Source of the DNA: Eubacterium_G segne
GTDB lineage: Bacteria; Bacillota; Clostridia; Lachnospirales; Lachnospiraceae
DNA: 64,000 nt
Assembly (NCBI RefSeq): GCF_014287775.1
Contig: NZ_JACOOZ010000001.1
Coordinates: forward strand, 124,001 to 188,000
Direction: 5' to 3'
The notes below the pieces were generated by a model. The model searched no databases. It saw nothing but the letters and a program-made list of their open reading frames with translations, and had not been told where the DNA came from. Both the position numbers and the translations under genes were made by a program. Positions 1 to 10,029 of the stretch are shown here, in pieces; within the stretch, counting starts at the first letter, position 1; each line of letters opens with the position of its first letter.

Positions 1-1169
1 ATCATAGCAATGCCTGTCATAAATACCGGTCCTAAAAACGGTCCCACATATCGTACATAAGTAAGAGCCTTAAATCCGTAAGGATTTCCACCATCCAGTG
101 CCGGTACCACACGCTTTAACCATGTAAAACACTGGGCAAACATTACAGCTCCAATACACATAATAAATAATGCTGAAATTACAAGACAAAATGGTTCTGC
201 ATTAAAGTTTCCTTCTTCATCCTTCACTGCCAATGCTTTTTTTGTAACTATAAGCTGTGCTATTGTATCCTTATATCTGAAAATAAGCATTATAAGTATA
301 AGGGCAAAAATGCCTCCTGAAAATACCAATACAGTATTAATCTGCCCGAAAATTGTAGAACCTACTGCATTCCACGTTTTTGGATTTGCCAACTTCTGTG
401 GTGTTATATCCATTTTTGCCTTTGTATTTCTCAAAAACTTTCCTTCCTGCCAATTCCAGATAGTTTTTTTAACCATGGTATTAAACTTACCTGCCGCAAA
501 ATAAAACACTCCAAGGGAAATTATTCCTGATATTGGTTCTACAAGCCACTTTCTGTAGAATATAAGATAACATACAACAACAATACAGAAAGCAATAAGA
601 ATAACCTTTGTTCTGGCATGGGTTGTAAGCAAATATGTAATTAAAAACATAATGCCAACCGTGTATATGATTTTTTTCTTTTTATTGTTACCATATTCAA
701 TTAGCTTGCAGGCAAACAAGGTTATAATCCATACACAGCCAATAACTATATGTTCATTAAACACTTCCATTGCTCTTGTTACTACCATAAATGAACATGC
801 AATGGAGCCTATAAATAAATAAGCTCTTTTATCAACCTTAAGGTATTTCTTCATAATATAGTAGCTTATTGGTGCGCTGATACTTTGTAAAATTGCACAC
901 ACGCTAAGGATTGTTCCATAAATTACTGTTACGTTATTTGTCAAATAAAATAGTGGTGCAAATAGTATTGTAAAACCGCCACCGTAATAATATTTTGCAA
1001 ATGTAGTTAATGCTGTCCAGTCTTTTCCACCAAAATATGCACCTGTTGACAATGTTCCTAACTCGTCCATAGGTGTTCTCATTGGAGAACTAAAAAGCGC
1101 AATACAAATAAGACGCGGAATAAGTGCAATTAAAAATACCCACAGCAAATCATATTTTTTTGCCTTCAT
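1..1169 (-). CDS. Polytopic membrane protein, probable GT-C-type glycosyltransferase (C-terminus beyond window)
   Basis: Reads on the minus strand from ATG at 1169 (starts MKAKKYDLLWV) and stays open to the window edge, giving about 389 residues without a stop. It has many hydrophobic segments. The first outside loop carries a Met-Asp-Glu motif in the context RTPMDELGTLS, which is the usual place of the acidic motif in GT-C lipid-linked-sugar transferases. It begins one base after the stop of the pyruvyl transferase upstream, so it is the seventh gene of the polysaccharide operon and probably acts at the membrane on an undecaprenyl-linked sugar. The family call is inference from topology and the acidic motif. 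A polymerase or a flippase-like protein remains possible. Confidence 0.6.
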   Translation of the reverse strand, partial: MKAKKYDLLWVFLIALIPRLICIALFSSPMRTPMDELGTLSTGAYFGGKDWTALTTFAKYYYGGGFTILFAPLFYLTNNVTVIYGTILSVCAILQSISAPISYYIMKKYLKVDKRAYLFIGSIACSFMVVTRAMEVFNEHIVIGCVWIITLFACKLIEYGNNKKKKIIYTVGIMFLITYLLTTHARTKVILIAFCIVVVCYLIFYRKWLVEPISGIISLGVFYFAAGKFNTMVKKTIWNWQEGKFLRNTKAKMDITPQKLANPKTWNAVGSTIFGQINTVLVFSGGIFALILIMLIFRYKDTIAQLIVTKKALAVKDEEGNFNAEPFCLVISALFIMCIGAVMFAQCFTWLKRVVPALDGGNPYGFKALTYVRYVGPFLGPVFMTGIAM

Positions 1170-1170
1170 T

Positions 1171-2337
1171 TTAATTTCTGTCTCCTTCTTCATATAACTT
1201 TATTGACTTTCTGACTCTAAACGGGAATAACAGCTGGCTTCTTATTACCACTGAATGATGCTTTTTCTTGGAATTTAAAGCATTTTCAAGCCATGCCATT
1301 GATTTCTTTCTTTCATTGTTTAATATTTCATTAACCTTAGTGTAATCTAATTCCATTTCGTTGTCAAAAGTTCCCAATTCATTAGGATCCCACACAAATC
1401 TGTCCATTAAATCAAATTCTTCCATTAAAGAAATAAAGCGGTCTGCTCCTCTTCCCGGATTTGAAATAGCATAAAAAGGCTTTTCAAATAAAATTGAAAT
1501 ACAAGTTCCATGGAAAGAATCAGTAACAACCATATCACTATGTTTAAAATAGAATAACCAGTCATCTACTTCCACATCAGATACTACATATTGGTCTAAA
1601 TCCATTTTTTCCCTATTAGTTTCAAACAAATGTGGCCATCCGTCCAACATAACTACCAAATCTTTGTTATATTTTTTTGCAAGCCTTAATAATGCTTCCC
1701 TCTTTTCAGGGGTAGGATCAAGTATATAAGCTGCAATGTAGTTTGACTTTACTTTTCTGTCTGATTCATTAGCTATGTCTCCTAAGCAGTTGCTTTCACA
1801 TAAAAGCACCGGGTCTAAAACGTGTTCTGCACGGATTCCCAAAAGTTTTTCGCACATATTTACGTTGACCTTTTCCCTTACGGAAACATAATTCATCCTT
1901 CTTAAGCATTTTACCGCTTTCCACATATATTCCTTTGGAGCCTTAAATCTGTCAGTACCAAAGGATGTGGCATAGGATATTTTTTTATTCTTACGATTTA
2001 CAAAATCCAGAAAATAGCTGTGTCCGAATATTTTAGTAACATTGTATTTCCACAACTGATCAGCTCCTAAAACAAAGGCATCACATACATCATTCAACTT
2101 TCCTATTTCATCCACATGATAAGCAGGACTTATATCGTAATGTGCCCTGGCAAATCTTAATGAATGTCTGTCTTCCATTGACGCCTCTTCAAAATGATCT
2201 AAATATGGTCTGTGAATCATTAAAACTGACTTTCCCATATTTTTAATTGCATAATATAATGAATAATAAGTCGCGATGCTTCCATAATTGCATCCAAACC
2301 ATACTCCAAGTATTCCCACATCATACTTTTTCTTCAT
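1171..2337 (-). CDS. Polysaccharide pyruvyl transferase family protein
   Basis: A 388-residue protein of the polysaccharide pyruvyl transferase family (CsaB/WcaK type), which adds pyruvate ketals from phosphoenolpyruvate to sugars of surface polymers. Visible family features are the N-terminal GILGVWFGCNYGS loop and the C-terminal TDSFHGTCISILFEKPF signature with its conserved histidine. The start MKKKYDVGILG at 2337 has GGAG six bases upstream and is preferred to an in-frame ATG at 2349. It is strongly similar to the N-terminal half of the next gene upstream, so the two probably arose by duplication. In family members the donor and acceptor vary, and neither can be read from the sequence here. 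Confidence 0.85.
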   Translation of the reverse strand: MKKKYDVGILGVWFGCNYGSIATYYSLYYAIKNMGKSVLMIHRPYLDHFEEASMEDRHSLRFARAHYDISPAYHVDEIGKLNDVCDAFVLGADQLWKYNVTKIFGHSYFLDFVNRKNKKISYATSFGTDRFKAPKEYMWKAVKCLRRMNYVSVREKVNVNMCEKLLGIRAEHVLDPVLLCESNCLGDIANESDRKVKSNYIAAYILDPTPEKREALLRLAKKYNKDLVVMLDGWPHLFETNREKMDLDQYVVSDVEVDDWLFYFKHSDMVVTDSFHGTCISILFEKPFYAISNPGRGADRFISLMEEFDLMDRFVWDPNELGTFDNEMELDYTKVNEILNNERKKSMAWLENALNSKKKHHSVVIRSQLLFPFRVRKSIKLYEEGDRN

Positions 2338-2376
2338 TCTGCGCTCCATTCTTTATCACAAATTACTTTAAATTAA

Positions 2377-5094
2377 TTACTTTTTTATCTTTCTTAAAAC
2401 TACCTTCAGACGCCACTTAACTCCTGCCTCAATTCTGTATAAGCTCCACTTGCCTTCATAGCTTAGTTTTTTCTTTAATTTATTAATAATCTGCTTTTTT
2501 TGTTCACCATCAGATTCAGGGATTTTTATGTTATCAGGCAAAAGCTTTCTAACATTAATCTTCTTTGCACCCTTTGCCACATTAGCCTTACCCCATATTA
2601 CATATTCTTCATTAGTAAACACGAAGTTTCTGCATCTTCCCTGAACACCCAGTGCCTCGTCATCATTTTTTATTTCCACATAAGCCGGAAAATGTTCCCT
2701 TACAAATTCATATACCTGGTACTTAAGAGGACTTATTTCCTCATTTCGTCTGTCCCATACTAACAGCACTGAGAAATTTCCCATGCTTATTAATTTATAT
2801 TCTTCCAATGCCCTGTATGCATCATCCATATTTTGTGGTTTTAATGCAAAGTAAGCATAGTCAAAAGTATCCTGTTCACAGCATTCTAAGCATTTAGTAA
2901 ATGAGGCATACTTTGCCATGGACATAAATCTGTCCCTTAAAGGCTCTGCATGAAAAGGTTTATCAAGAGGCTGTCCTCTTCTTAAAACAAAATCAAGAGG
3001 AACCGTCTCAAATAACTTAAGCTTTGATTTTATTCCTAATAGCACTTCCATTCCCTTATCATTATTGGCAATTATAAGAGAGGTTCCCTTGTCATCATTA
3101 AAATCCGGGTTATATTTAAAAACTCCCCAGAAATCTCCAAGAGTAATATCTCCCTGCCTTGGAAGGGTTGCATAATTACAGGTCTGACAATGAGGTCTCA
3201 CAGTAAAGGCTCTTGTAAAAGCACGGTAAAACTTATCTTCCGCCTTTATTTTTCTGTATTCACTTCCATCTTCATACTTAACTGTCATTCCTGTGGAATT
3301 AATTTCCCACTTGTAAATGTCTTTATCTCTAAATCCTACGTATTTGACCTTTTTATCTTTATGAACATCATCCATATATTTCTTAAAGCTTCCCGGTGTA
3401 GGCCCACCGTGGCATAAAAGGTCAATAGTTATAAGTTTGTCGTATTTTTTTCCAAGAAATCTTTTAAATCCGGCTATCTGGCATCCGCATCCTGCGTACA
3501 ATGCACTTCTTCCTTCATCTAAGGCTTTCTTAACTTCCTTAAAAGTGTCTTTTGTAATACTTTGTATATATTTAGAGCTTCGTAGTTTTTCCAGACCTTC
3601 TTTTGTGTCAACTACAATATGGGAAATATTGAAATCATCATCAAAAGCTGCTCCGCAAACTACTCCTCCCTCATCTATAATTTGTTCTGCAATAATGGTA
3701 AAAATACCACCTGAAGAACTTTTCTTTCTTATTTCGTCATTTCCAAATCCCGCAAAGCATTTAGGCTCTTTGAAATTATCTGAATAAGGATGTAATCCCG
3801 GACAGGTTCTTGAACACTTGCCACACTGAATACACTTGTTAAAGTCTATTTTAGGATAAATTGCTCCCTCATCATCAAATTCCATTGTTATGGCATCTAC
3901 AGGGCATACCCCATAGCATGCTCCACATCCGCAGCATTCTTTTTTAAGCACCTTTTTAACTGTTTTATCTGTATCCTTCGGCTTTTGAAGTGCCTCTTTA
4001 AGCCATGTCATCGAACGGTGTTTTTCCATGGAAATAATCTTATTGTGTTTGTTTCTATCGTATGTTTCTAACAAGTCACATCTCTTTGTAATTTCACCGG
4101 GACCGGTAAAATATCTCTCTTTTATGTCTAACATTTCAGAAAGTGAATTAAATCTTGCGGCACCACGGTTTTCATTGTTTATAATCACAAAAGGTGTTCC
4201 AAATATTGCCGCAAAGCTTGCCCCATGACAGGAATCAGTAACTACGCATTTAGCATTTTTAATGTAATAAAGCCAGTCCTGGGTAGTTATGTCCGAAACA
4301 GTATTTGGAAGATTTAAAGCCTTCTTAAATCTTTCAAATTTGTTTGGATTTCCATCTAATATATTAATAAGCTTCAGATTTTTCTTTTCTGAAATTTTTA
4401 AAAGACTTTCCCTGATTTCATCTGTAGGATTTAAAATATAAGCCAGCATGTAATCTTCCTGTATGTCAAGATTGCTTTCCTTTACTAGCTCATTGTAGTC
4501 ATTTTCATCTAATAAAAAAACAGGGTCTAACACCTGGGTTCCTTTTATTCCAAACTCATCCTTTAAAACCCTTACACCGCTTTCTTCCCTGACAGATATG
4601 GCATCAAACTTCTGAAGTTCCCTGGTAACTCCTGCCACCTTTTCTAAAGGCGTAAAGGAAACTTCGTGTCCAAAAGATGATGCGTAGGCAATTCTTTTTT
4701 TGTCAGAATTTGCAAAATCAAGATAGTAATTGAGTCCATAGCTTTTTGCAATGGTGAAATTCCACACCTGGTCGCATCCTAACATAAAAGTGTCACAGTA
4801 ATTGTTTAGCACTTTCATGTCCTCTACAGGAAGGGATGGAGCAAAATTCTTATAATGTGTCTTTGCAAAAACTCTTGCATGAGATGTATCATCTAATTCA
4901 AATTCAAAGCCCTTTGTTTCCACTGCCTGTTTATCCAACATTAAAACTGAATAGCCAAGTCTTGACAAAACAGTATTAAGGGCATAATAGGTCATGACGC
5001 TACCGTAGTTAGCGCCATACCACATGCCCATTATTCCAATATCAAATTTTTGTGTTCCCAGTATATCAAATACTTTCTGTTCACTTTCCGTCAT
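2377..5094 (-). CDS. Fusion: pyruvyl transferase + 2x[4Fe-4S] ferredoxin + F420-hydrogenase beta-like domain
   Basis: A 905-residue two-part protein. Residues about 15-370 are a polysaccharide pyruvyl transferase (GIMGMWYGANYGS; TDSCHGASFAAIFGTPF near residue 290). Residues about 385-435 hold two ferredoxin cysteine sets (CCGCGACYGVCP and CIQCGKCSRTCP). The rest resembles the coenzyme F420 hydrogenase/dehydrogenase beta-subunit family (FrhB), with SSSGGIFT, YAGCGCQIAGFKRFL and RQGDITLGDFWG. FrhB-like proteins often sit beside pyruvyl transferases in polysaccharide loci, and here both are one chain. The role of the redox half is not known to me. A flavin/Fe-S step on the sugar or ketal is inference. 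It sits between the GlfT2-like gene and the second pyruvyl transferase with short gaps, so it is co-transcribed. Confidence 0.87.
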   Translation of the reverse strand: MTESEQKVFDILGTQKFDIGIMGMWYGANYGSVMTYYALNTVLSRLGYSVLMLDKQAVETKGFEFELDDTSHARVFAKTHYKNFAPSLPVEDMKVLNNYCDTFMLGCDQVWNFTIAKSYGLNYYLDFANSDKKRIAYASSFGHEVSFTPLEKVAGVTRELQKFDAISVREESGVRVLKDEFGIKGTQVLDPVFLLDENDYNELVKESNLDIQEDYMLAYILNPTDEIRESLLKISEKKNLKLINILDGNPNKFERFKKALNLPNTVSDITTQDWLYYIKNAKCVVTDSCHGASFAAIFGTPFVIINNENRGAARFNSLSEMLDIKERYFTGPGEITKRCDLLETYDRNKHNKIISMEKHRSMTWLKEALQKPKDTDKTVKKVLKKECCGCGACYGVCPVDAITMEFDDEGAIYPKIDFNKCIQCGKCSRTCPGLHPYSDNFKEPKCFAGFGNDEIRKKSSSGGIFTIIAEQIIDEGGVVCGAAFDDDFNISHIVVDTKEGLEKLRSSKYIQSITKDTFKEVKKALDEGRSALYAGCGCQIAGFKRFLGKKYDKLITIDLLCHGGPTPGSFKKYMDDVHKDKKVKYVGFRDKDIYKWEINSTGMTVKYEDGSEYRKIKAEDKFYRAFTRAFTVRPHCQTCNYATLPRQGDITLGDFWGVFKYNPDFNDDKGTSLIIANNDKGMEVLLGIKSKLKLFETVPLDFVLRRGQPLDKPFHAEPLRDRFMSMAKYASFTKCLECCEQDTFDYAYFALKPQNMDDAYRALEEYKLISMGNFSVLLVWDRRNEEISPLKYQVYEFVREHFPAYVEIKNDDEALGVQGRCRNFVFTNEEYVIWGKANVAKGAKKINVRKLLPDNIKIPESDGEQKKQIINKLKKKLSYEGKWSLYRIEAGVKWRLKVVLRKIKK

Positions 5095-5105
5095 GAAACC
5101 ACCTG

Positions 5106-6968
5106 TTAATCTATTCCAAGATATTTTTTCCAGAAGTCTTCGCTTACAAGTTCCTTGTATCTTTCCCTATAGCTCTTTGCCGCTGCATCATACTTTTCGT
5201 CTATAAGCTTCATTGCCTGCTTCATTACTTTTCTGCCACGGAAGAATTCTTTTCTGTCCCTTGCTATATAAATTGCGTTCTGGTAATTGTCTGTAACAAT
5301 ATATTCCCCAATTCTGAATAATTTATAAACGCTTCCATAAGGTGCGTTAACGGTAACCTTATCCTTTTTAACCGGGAAGAAATATCCGTTAAGGGTTATT
5401 TTGTGGAGCAATCTTGAAATAAACGGAAGCTTGTAATCTCCCTGCTCGCCACTTACTAATTCTTCCTCTGTAAGTCCCTTATATCCGATATAATCTTCAA
5501 TCTTTTTAGCCTTATAGTTCATTCCTATAAGTTCCTTGTGAAGCTTCTCACTGTCTGTTTCTAACAACCAGTCAATTCCCTTACAGAAATCCTCTGCCGC
5601 CCTGTAGTTATATTCAATATACTTGTAACGGTATCTTGAAATATTAACCCATATTGCACGCTTAACCGCTTTCTTAAAATCTTCCTTTGTGTAATCAGGG
5701 CACTGAATTGCATTAATAATAGCCTCATTTCTAATGTCATAATAATCTAGCATTCCAGGCATTTTTCCTGCAAAAGCTTCATGCCAGATACAAATTCCGT
5801 TAATAAGAATAAATCTGCCACGTCCTACTCTTAAACCATACTCAATATCATCTCTGTGAATAAATATTGGTAACGGAAGATTGTTATCATCAATTTCTGA
5901 AAGTGGTATACAGCAGTACCACCATCCTGTATATTCAATAGGCTTGTCTTCAATTTCTGATTCAAGCACCATATCTAATTGTCTAATATCCAAATCATTC
6001 TTTAATGCCTTTATTTTACCTTTATTCCACTGTGCTCCTGCTTCAAACTGAAGATATGGAACATTAAGAACCAAAAGTTTTCCTCCGATTGTATGTCCGA
6101 AGTATTCAGGCTTTAAATATGATAATAAAATATAATTTAATTCTATTGCAGCTGAACTGATAGTTGCATCATCATCCATTAAAAGTACATGGGTAAATCC
6201 CATTTCCTTCTGGCGTTTCTTTGTTTCAATAATACCTCTTGTGAAACCACCAACTCCACCAAGGTTTGCGTTCTTGCTTACTGTTATAAATTCATTTGAA
6301 TCTACAATTCCGTCAAGGGATGATGCATTATCTGAAATGTGAATCCACAGATTTCTGTATAAAGGTGAATCCTCATTTTCCAAAATATCATGGAAAATAA
6401 TTCCCATATTTCTCTTAACGTACTTTTCACGCTTAAATGTACATATATCTATGGCAAGCTTTACTGTCTGTGTAGGCTCCATGTCTACTGTGTCATATGA
6501 ACCGCCATATATTGTAACTTCACTATCCTTTGCTTCGATTTCAGCATAATAAATTCCTTCATCAGCCAGTTTACCAAAATCAAACACTGATTTCTGTCTT
6601 GTTTCATTGTTTACATCAAAGGACTTAATTTCATTAACTTTAATGTCATTACCTTCTTTTTGTGCATGCATTAATTTAACAGTGGCACTTCCTTCCATGT
6701 CAAGTAATAATGAAATAGTATCAATTACTGTGTACTTTGCCCATTTTCCAACAGAAAAACTGTTTGAGTAAGTATCAAGTGAAACCTTTCCTCCTTTATG
6801 GATTTTTATGCCGCTTTCTTCGTTTCCGAAAAACTCAGCATTTTCCATTCTGCAGTAAATCGATGCAGTCTCTAAATCATAGCTTTCCTTGTTTTTCATT
6901 AACTCTTCATCTGCGCATATAATTTCTTTATATGCAATGTCCTGTAAAATTAATTTCTGTATTCTCAT
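5106..6968 (-). CDS. GlfT2-like galactofuranosyltransferase (family 2 glycosyltransferase)
   Basis: A 620-residue protein built like mycobacterial GlfT2: an N-terminal beta-rich domain (about 1-180), then a GT-A fold. Motifs seen are NLGGVGGFTRG, the metal-binding MDDDA near residue 263, GWWYCCIP, HRDDIEYGLR near 370 and a Trp-His-Glu near 395 that fits the catalytic and metal region. GlfT2 uses UDP-galactofuranose to extend galactan, so this gene predicts galactofuranose in the surface polymer. No UDP-galactopyranose mutase gene is in the window. The start MRIQKL at 6968 is chosen over an upstream GTG at 6989 because family members begin this way, but the Shine-Dalgarno is weak for both. It is the fourth gene of the operon. 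Confidence 0.83.
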   Translation of the reverse strand: MRIQKLILQDIAYKEIICADEELMKNKESYDLETASIYCRMENAEFFGNEESGIKIHKGGKVSLDTYSNSFSVGKWAKYTVIDTISLLLDMEGSATVKLMHAQKEGNDIKVNEIKSFDVNNETRQKSVFDFGKLADEGIYYAEIEAKDSEVTIYGGSYDTVDMEPTQTVKLAIDICTFKREKYVKRNMGIIFHDILENEDSPLYRNLWIHISDNASSLDGIVDSNEFITVSKNANLGGVGGFTRGIIETKKRQKEMGFTHVLLMDDDATISSAAIELNYILLSYLKPEYFGHTIGGKLLVLNVPYLQFEAGAQWNKGKIKALKNDLDIRQLDMVLESEIEDKPIEYTGWWYCCIPLSEIDDNNLPLPIFIHRDDIEYGLRVGRGRFILINGICIWHEAFAGKMPGMLDYYDIRNEAIINAIQCPDYTKEDFKKAVKRAIWVNISRYRYKYIEYNYRAAEDFCKGIDWLLETDSEKLHKELIGMNYKAKKIEDYIGYKGLTEEELVSGEQGDYKLPFISRLLHKITLNGYFFPVKKDKVTVNAPYGSVYKLFRIGEYIVTDNYQNAIYIARDRKEFFRGRKVMKQAMKLIDEKYDAAAKSYRERYKELVSEDFWKKYLGID

Positions 6969-7025
6969 CTTTTCTTCTCTCTTATTCACTTTCTATATTT
7001 TTATAGGTTATGTTATTAACCTTTA

Positions 7026-8024
7026 CTAACTTTTTTGTTTAATATAATAACAAAATCTTGCCAGCGGATATGCCTTGTATCCTGTTTTTCTAAGTATCCT
7101 TACAGCCGAATTAATATTTGACTGATAGATTGCAGGATAATTGCTCTTTATTTTTTCATCAATAACTTTCATATCCTTAGAAACCTTTTTTGAAAATGGA
7201 AAACTTAAATATATTTTCATTCTGCTGGCCACTAATCTTGCAATTACATTTTCAATGTATTTTTTCTTTGAATCTGCAATGTTTAGTTCTACATTTTCAT
7301 CGTAGAACTTAAGTAGTGCCTTAAGCACCCTGTCAAAATTAGTGGAATTGCGTTTCATTTTTTCCACATTCATGCTTTGGTTTGGCAACCCTATTCTGTA
7401 CTGATATACAAAATCCGGAATAAACTTTACCGTGTTTATATATGGTATTGGATAAACAACAAATTCCATATCAACATAAAAGCAGTTTTCATCGATTTTC
7501 CTTATTTGTCTGAGAATATCCATCTTAACAGTATATCCGTGCATTTTGAGGAAAATTTCATGGGGCAGCTTTTCAAAATTATATTCCCTGTTGTAAACCA
7601 CACCATCAAAAGGCTTTTGAAATTCCACTGTCTTCTTTCCTGTGTCATTGTCTACCCAGTAATAATTGGAGTAAACCAAATCGCAATCATCTTTTTTAAG
7701 TGTTGCTATAAGGTTAATCATAGATTTTGTATCCACCCAGTCATCACTGTCTACCACTTTAAAATATTTTCCTGTGGCATTTGCTATTCCTGTATTTATG
7801 GTTGAACCGTGGCCACCATTTTCCTTATTTATTAATTTAAAAGTATCCGGATATTTCTCTGTATATTCCTTAGCAATGATAGGAGATGAATCTGTAGAAC
7901 CATCGTTTACTATTAAAATCTCCATATCATCTATTATTTCCGGTATTATAAAAGAATCCAGACACTGTTTTAAATATTTTTCCACATTGTATGTTGGAAT
8001 TGTTACTGACAATATCTTTGACAT
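7026..8024 (-). CDS. Family 2 glycosyltransferase
   Basis: A 332-residue GT-A glycosyltransferase of family GT2. It starts SVTIPTYNVEKYLKQCLDSF, has the nucleotide-binding VNDGSTDSS motif, KENGGHGSTINTGI, and the metal-binding VDSDDW near residue 94. The C-terminal third, about 200-332, is basic and helical without clear membrane spans, so the enzyme is probably cytoplasmic or peripheral. The start has GGGAAG upstream and lies one base after the stop of the preceding gene, so translation is likely coupled. It transfers a sugar from a nucleotide donor to a lipid-linked or polymer acceptor. Donor and acceptor cannot be predicted. Confidence 0.88.
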   Translation of the reverse strand: MSKILSVTIPTYNVEKYLKQCLDSFIIPEIIDDMEILIVNDGSTDSSPIIAKEYTEKYPDTFKLINKENGGHGSTINTGIANATGKYFKVVDSDDWVDTKSMINLIATLKKDDCDLVYSNYYWVDNDTGKKTVEFQKPFDGVVYNREYNFEKLPHEIFLKMHGYTVKMDILRQIRKIDENCFYVDMEFVVYPIPYINTVKFIPDFVYQYRIGLPNQSMNVEKMKRNSTNFDRVLKALLKFYDENVELNIADSKKKYIENVIARLVASRMKIYLSFPFSKKVSKDMKVIDEKIKSNYPAIYQSNINSAVRILRKTGYKAYPLARFCYYIKQKS

Positions 8025-8025
8025 T

Positions 8026-9168
8026 TTATCTTCCCTTCACAATTCTTGCAAGTAATCTTGGCAAAACCGTTATGGCATGTCCCGCTTTATAAGAAAAAGA
8101 ATCATACACTTCCTGCACTCTGCCTTCAAGCTCTCTCTTTTCTTCTTCCTTTACCCTTAATTGTTCATCCCTGTCTTTTATCTGATTTTTCAGGTCTTCA
8201 ATTTCACCTTTTAAATTATCAATCCAGTTAACATGATTTTTTATGTCTTCTTTTATTTGCATAATAATAGGATTATATACCTTATATATGTCCTTATTAT
8301 TTTCATCTAACATATTAACATCTATATAATTCATGGTTTTAAGCATCTCTTCAAAAACATCACAGGCATATTCCTCAAAGAAAATACTGTCTCCTAACAA
8401 CTGTCTGTACTCATCATTTAATCTTCGTATTGTCAGGTTATGAAGCTTTTTCAATCCATATTTCGATGATATCTGAAGATTATCACTTATTCCCTTTAAT
8501 AAATCACAAACCTTTTGTCTGTTCCATTTTATTTCAGTATGACCATATCTGTAACAATATGCCGGCTTATCTACTCCGTAAAAACGCCTTGCCGCTATCA
8601 TTGCCTCCACAAAAAACGGCGGGTCCTGATATCTCACATATTTTTTAAAGCTAATATGATTTTCCGTCAAAAGACTTTTTTCAAATATAAATCTCTGATA
8701 TCCGAAATCAAACTGATAATCAGTATATTCAATAACACCGTCTTTTTCAAAATGATAGCCAAAATATCTGTCAGGGAATTTTTCATTATAAATTCCATCG
8801 TGATAGTCCATAAAACTTCCACCTGCAATGCTGACATTATTTTTCTCAGCTCCCACATAAAGCGTTTCCAATATTTCCTTATCAGGATACCAGTCATCAG
8901 GATCCATGAAAATAACATATTTTCCGGATGCTTCTTCTATTCCCAGATTTCTGGCACAAGAAACCCCCTGATTATTCTGTTTTATAACTCTGATTCTGGA
9001 ATCTCTGTTACAATATAGCTTTAAAACTTCCTCTGAGCCATCTGTAGAGCCGTCATCAATACACAATATTTCTATTTCCCTTAAAGTTTGAGACACTATA
9101 CTGTCTAAACACTGGGGAAGATATTCTTCCATATTGTATATTGGAATTATTACAGAAATTTTTATCAT
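8026..9168 (-). CDS. Family 2 glycosyltransferase with C-terminal coiled coil
   Basis: A 380-residue GT2 enzyme. The catalytic domain (about 1-230) has SVIIPIYNMEEYLPQCLDSI, IDDGSTDGS, QNNQGVSCARNLGIEEA and the metal motif MDPDDW near residue 90. Residues about 310-360 are a strongly charged heptad-like stretch (Glu/Lys/Arg with Leu/Ile) predicted to form a coiled coil, followed by a short basic tail. The coiled coil may join it to a partner glycosyltransferase of the same operon; that is inference. It is 21 bases from the gene upstream and 1 base from the gene downstream. Confidence 0.88.
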   Translation of the reverse strand: MIKISVIIPIYNMEEYLPQCLDSIVSQTLREIEILCIDDGSTDGSEEVLKLYCNRDSRIRVIKQNNQGVSCARNLGIEEASGKYVIFMDPDDWYPDKEILETLYVGAEKNNVSIAGGSFMDYHDGIYNEKFPDRYFGYHFEKDGVIEYTDYQFDFGYQRFIFEKSLLTENHISFKKYVRYQDPPFFVEAMIAARRFYGVDKPAYCYRYGHTEIKWNRQKVCDLLKGISDNLQISSKYGLKKLHNLTIRRLNDEYRQLLGDSIFFEEYACDVFEEMLKTMNYIDVNMLDENNKDIYKVYNPIIMQIKEDIKNHVNWIDNLKGEIEDLKNQIKDRDEQLRVKEEEKRELEGRVQEVYDSFSYKAGHAITVLPRLLARIVKGR

Positions 9169-9189
9169 TTACTTAATCCTTCCCTTTAA

Positions 9190-9987
9190 TTATTTCCCAT
9201 ACTTTTTAAACCCATTGTAGGTATACGCACAAAAATAGAATGCGGTCTTTATTAATCCGTATCCTAAATATCTGTAACATCCTATCTGCATCTTTGCTGA
9301 CTTAAATTTGTTTCGGGACTTTCCATTTTCACTTAATCTGCTACACAAAAACGGAACATCTATTCCATATACACGATTATATTTCCTTAAAATCTCCATC
9401 CACATAATGTAATCTTCATGGAGTTCATCGTGACACATATAAAATTCCTCTGCCAGTTTCTTTTTCATTACAACTGACGAACACGGTATATAATTTGTCC
9501 TAAGCATCATTTTATATGTTATTTTTTCAGGGATAGGAATTACCTTTCCTGTTGTACTGCCATCAGCATTCATTAATTCTCTTCCGGTGGCTGTAAAAGA
9601 TAAATTATTTTCTTTCATAAAAGCAATTTGCTTTTTTAACTTGCCTTCCTTCCACCAGTCATCTGCATCTAAAAATGCAATGTATTCACCTTTTGCTTTT
9701 TTAATACCAAGGTTTCTTGCCTCAGCCACACCCATGGACCTGCCGCTAGTTAACAACCTTACGGAAACACCGTTATTAAGATTGTTTTCTCTAGTGGAAA
9801 TCCTGCATGCCATATCTAAAACTATATTTTTTGTGGCATCGGTAGAATTATCATCTATAACTAATATTTCAATTGAAAAATCCCCCTCCTGTGTGCAAAC
9901 GGAGTCTAGAGCCTTTTCAATATATTTCTCTTCATTGTATGCTGGCATAATAACCGAAATCATTGTCATTTTTTTATTTTCTGCCAT
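9190..9987 (-). CDS. Family 2 glycosyltransferase (first gene of the polysaccharide operon)
   Basis: A 265-residue GT2 enzyme with SVIMPAYNEEKYIEKALDSV, IDDNSTDATK, SMGVAEARNLGIKKAKGEY and the metal motif LDADDW, followed by a short acceptor region rich in Tyr and Trp. It is the shortest of the three GT2 enzymes here and lacks membrane spans. A good minus-strand promoter (10030-10058) lies about 40-70 bases upstream, and all genes down to the window edge follow with gaps of at most 57 bases, so this is taken as the operon's first gene. Ribosome-binding site: AGGAAAG before the ATG. Confidence 0.87.
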   Translation of the reverse strand: MAENKKMTMISVIMPAYNEEKYIEKALDSVCTQEGDFSIEILVIDDNSTDATKNIVLDMACRISTRENNLNNGVSVRLLTSGRSMGVAEARNLGIKKAKGEYIAFLDADDWWKEGKLKKQIAFMKENNLSFTATGRELMNADGSTTGKVIPIPEKITYKMMLRTNYIPCSSVVMKKKLAEEFYMCHDELHEDYIMWMEILRKYNRVYGIDVPFLCSRLSENGKSRNKFKSAKMQIGCYRYLGYGLIKTAFYFCAYTYNGFKKYGK

Positions 9988-10029
9988 TTTTCTTTCCTAT
10001 ATTTAATACGAATAATTCTTTTCCTATCT

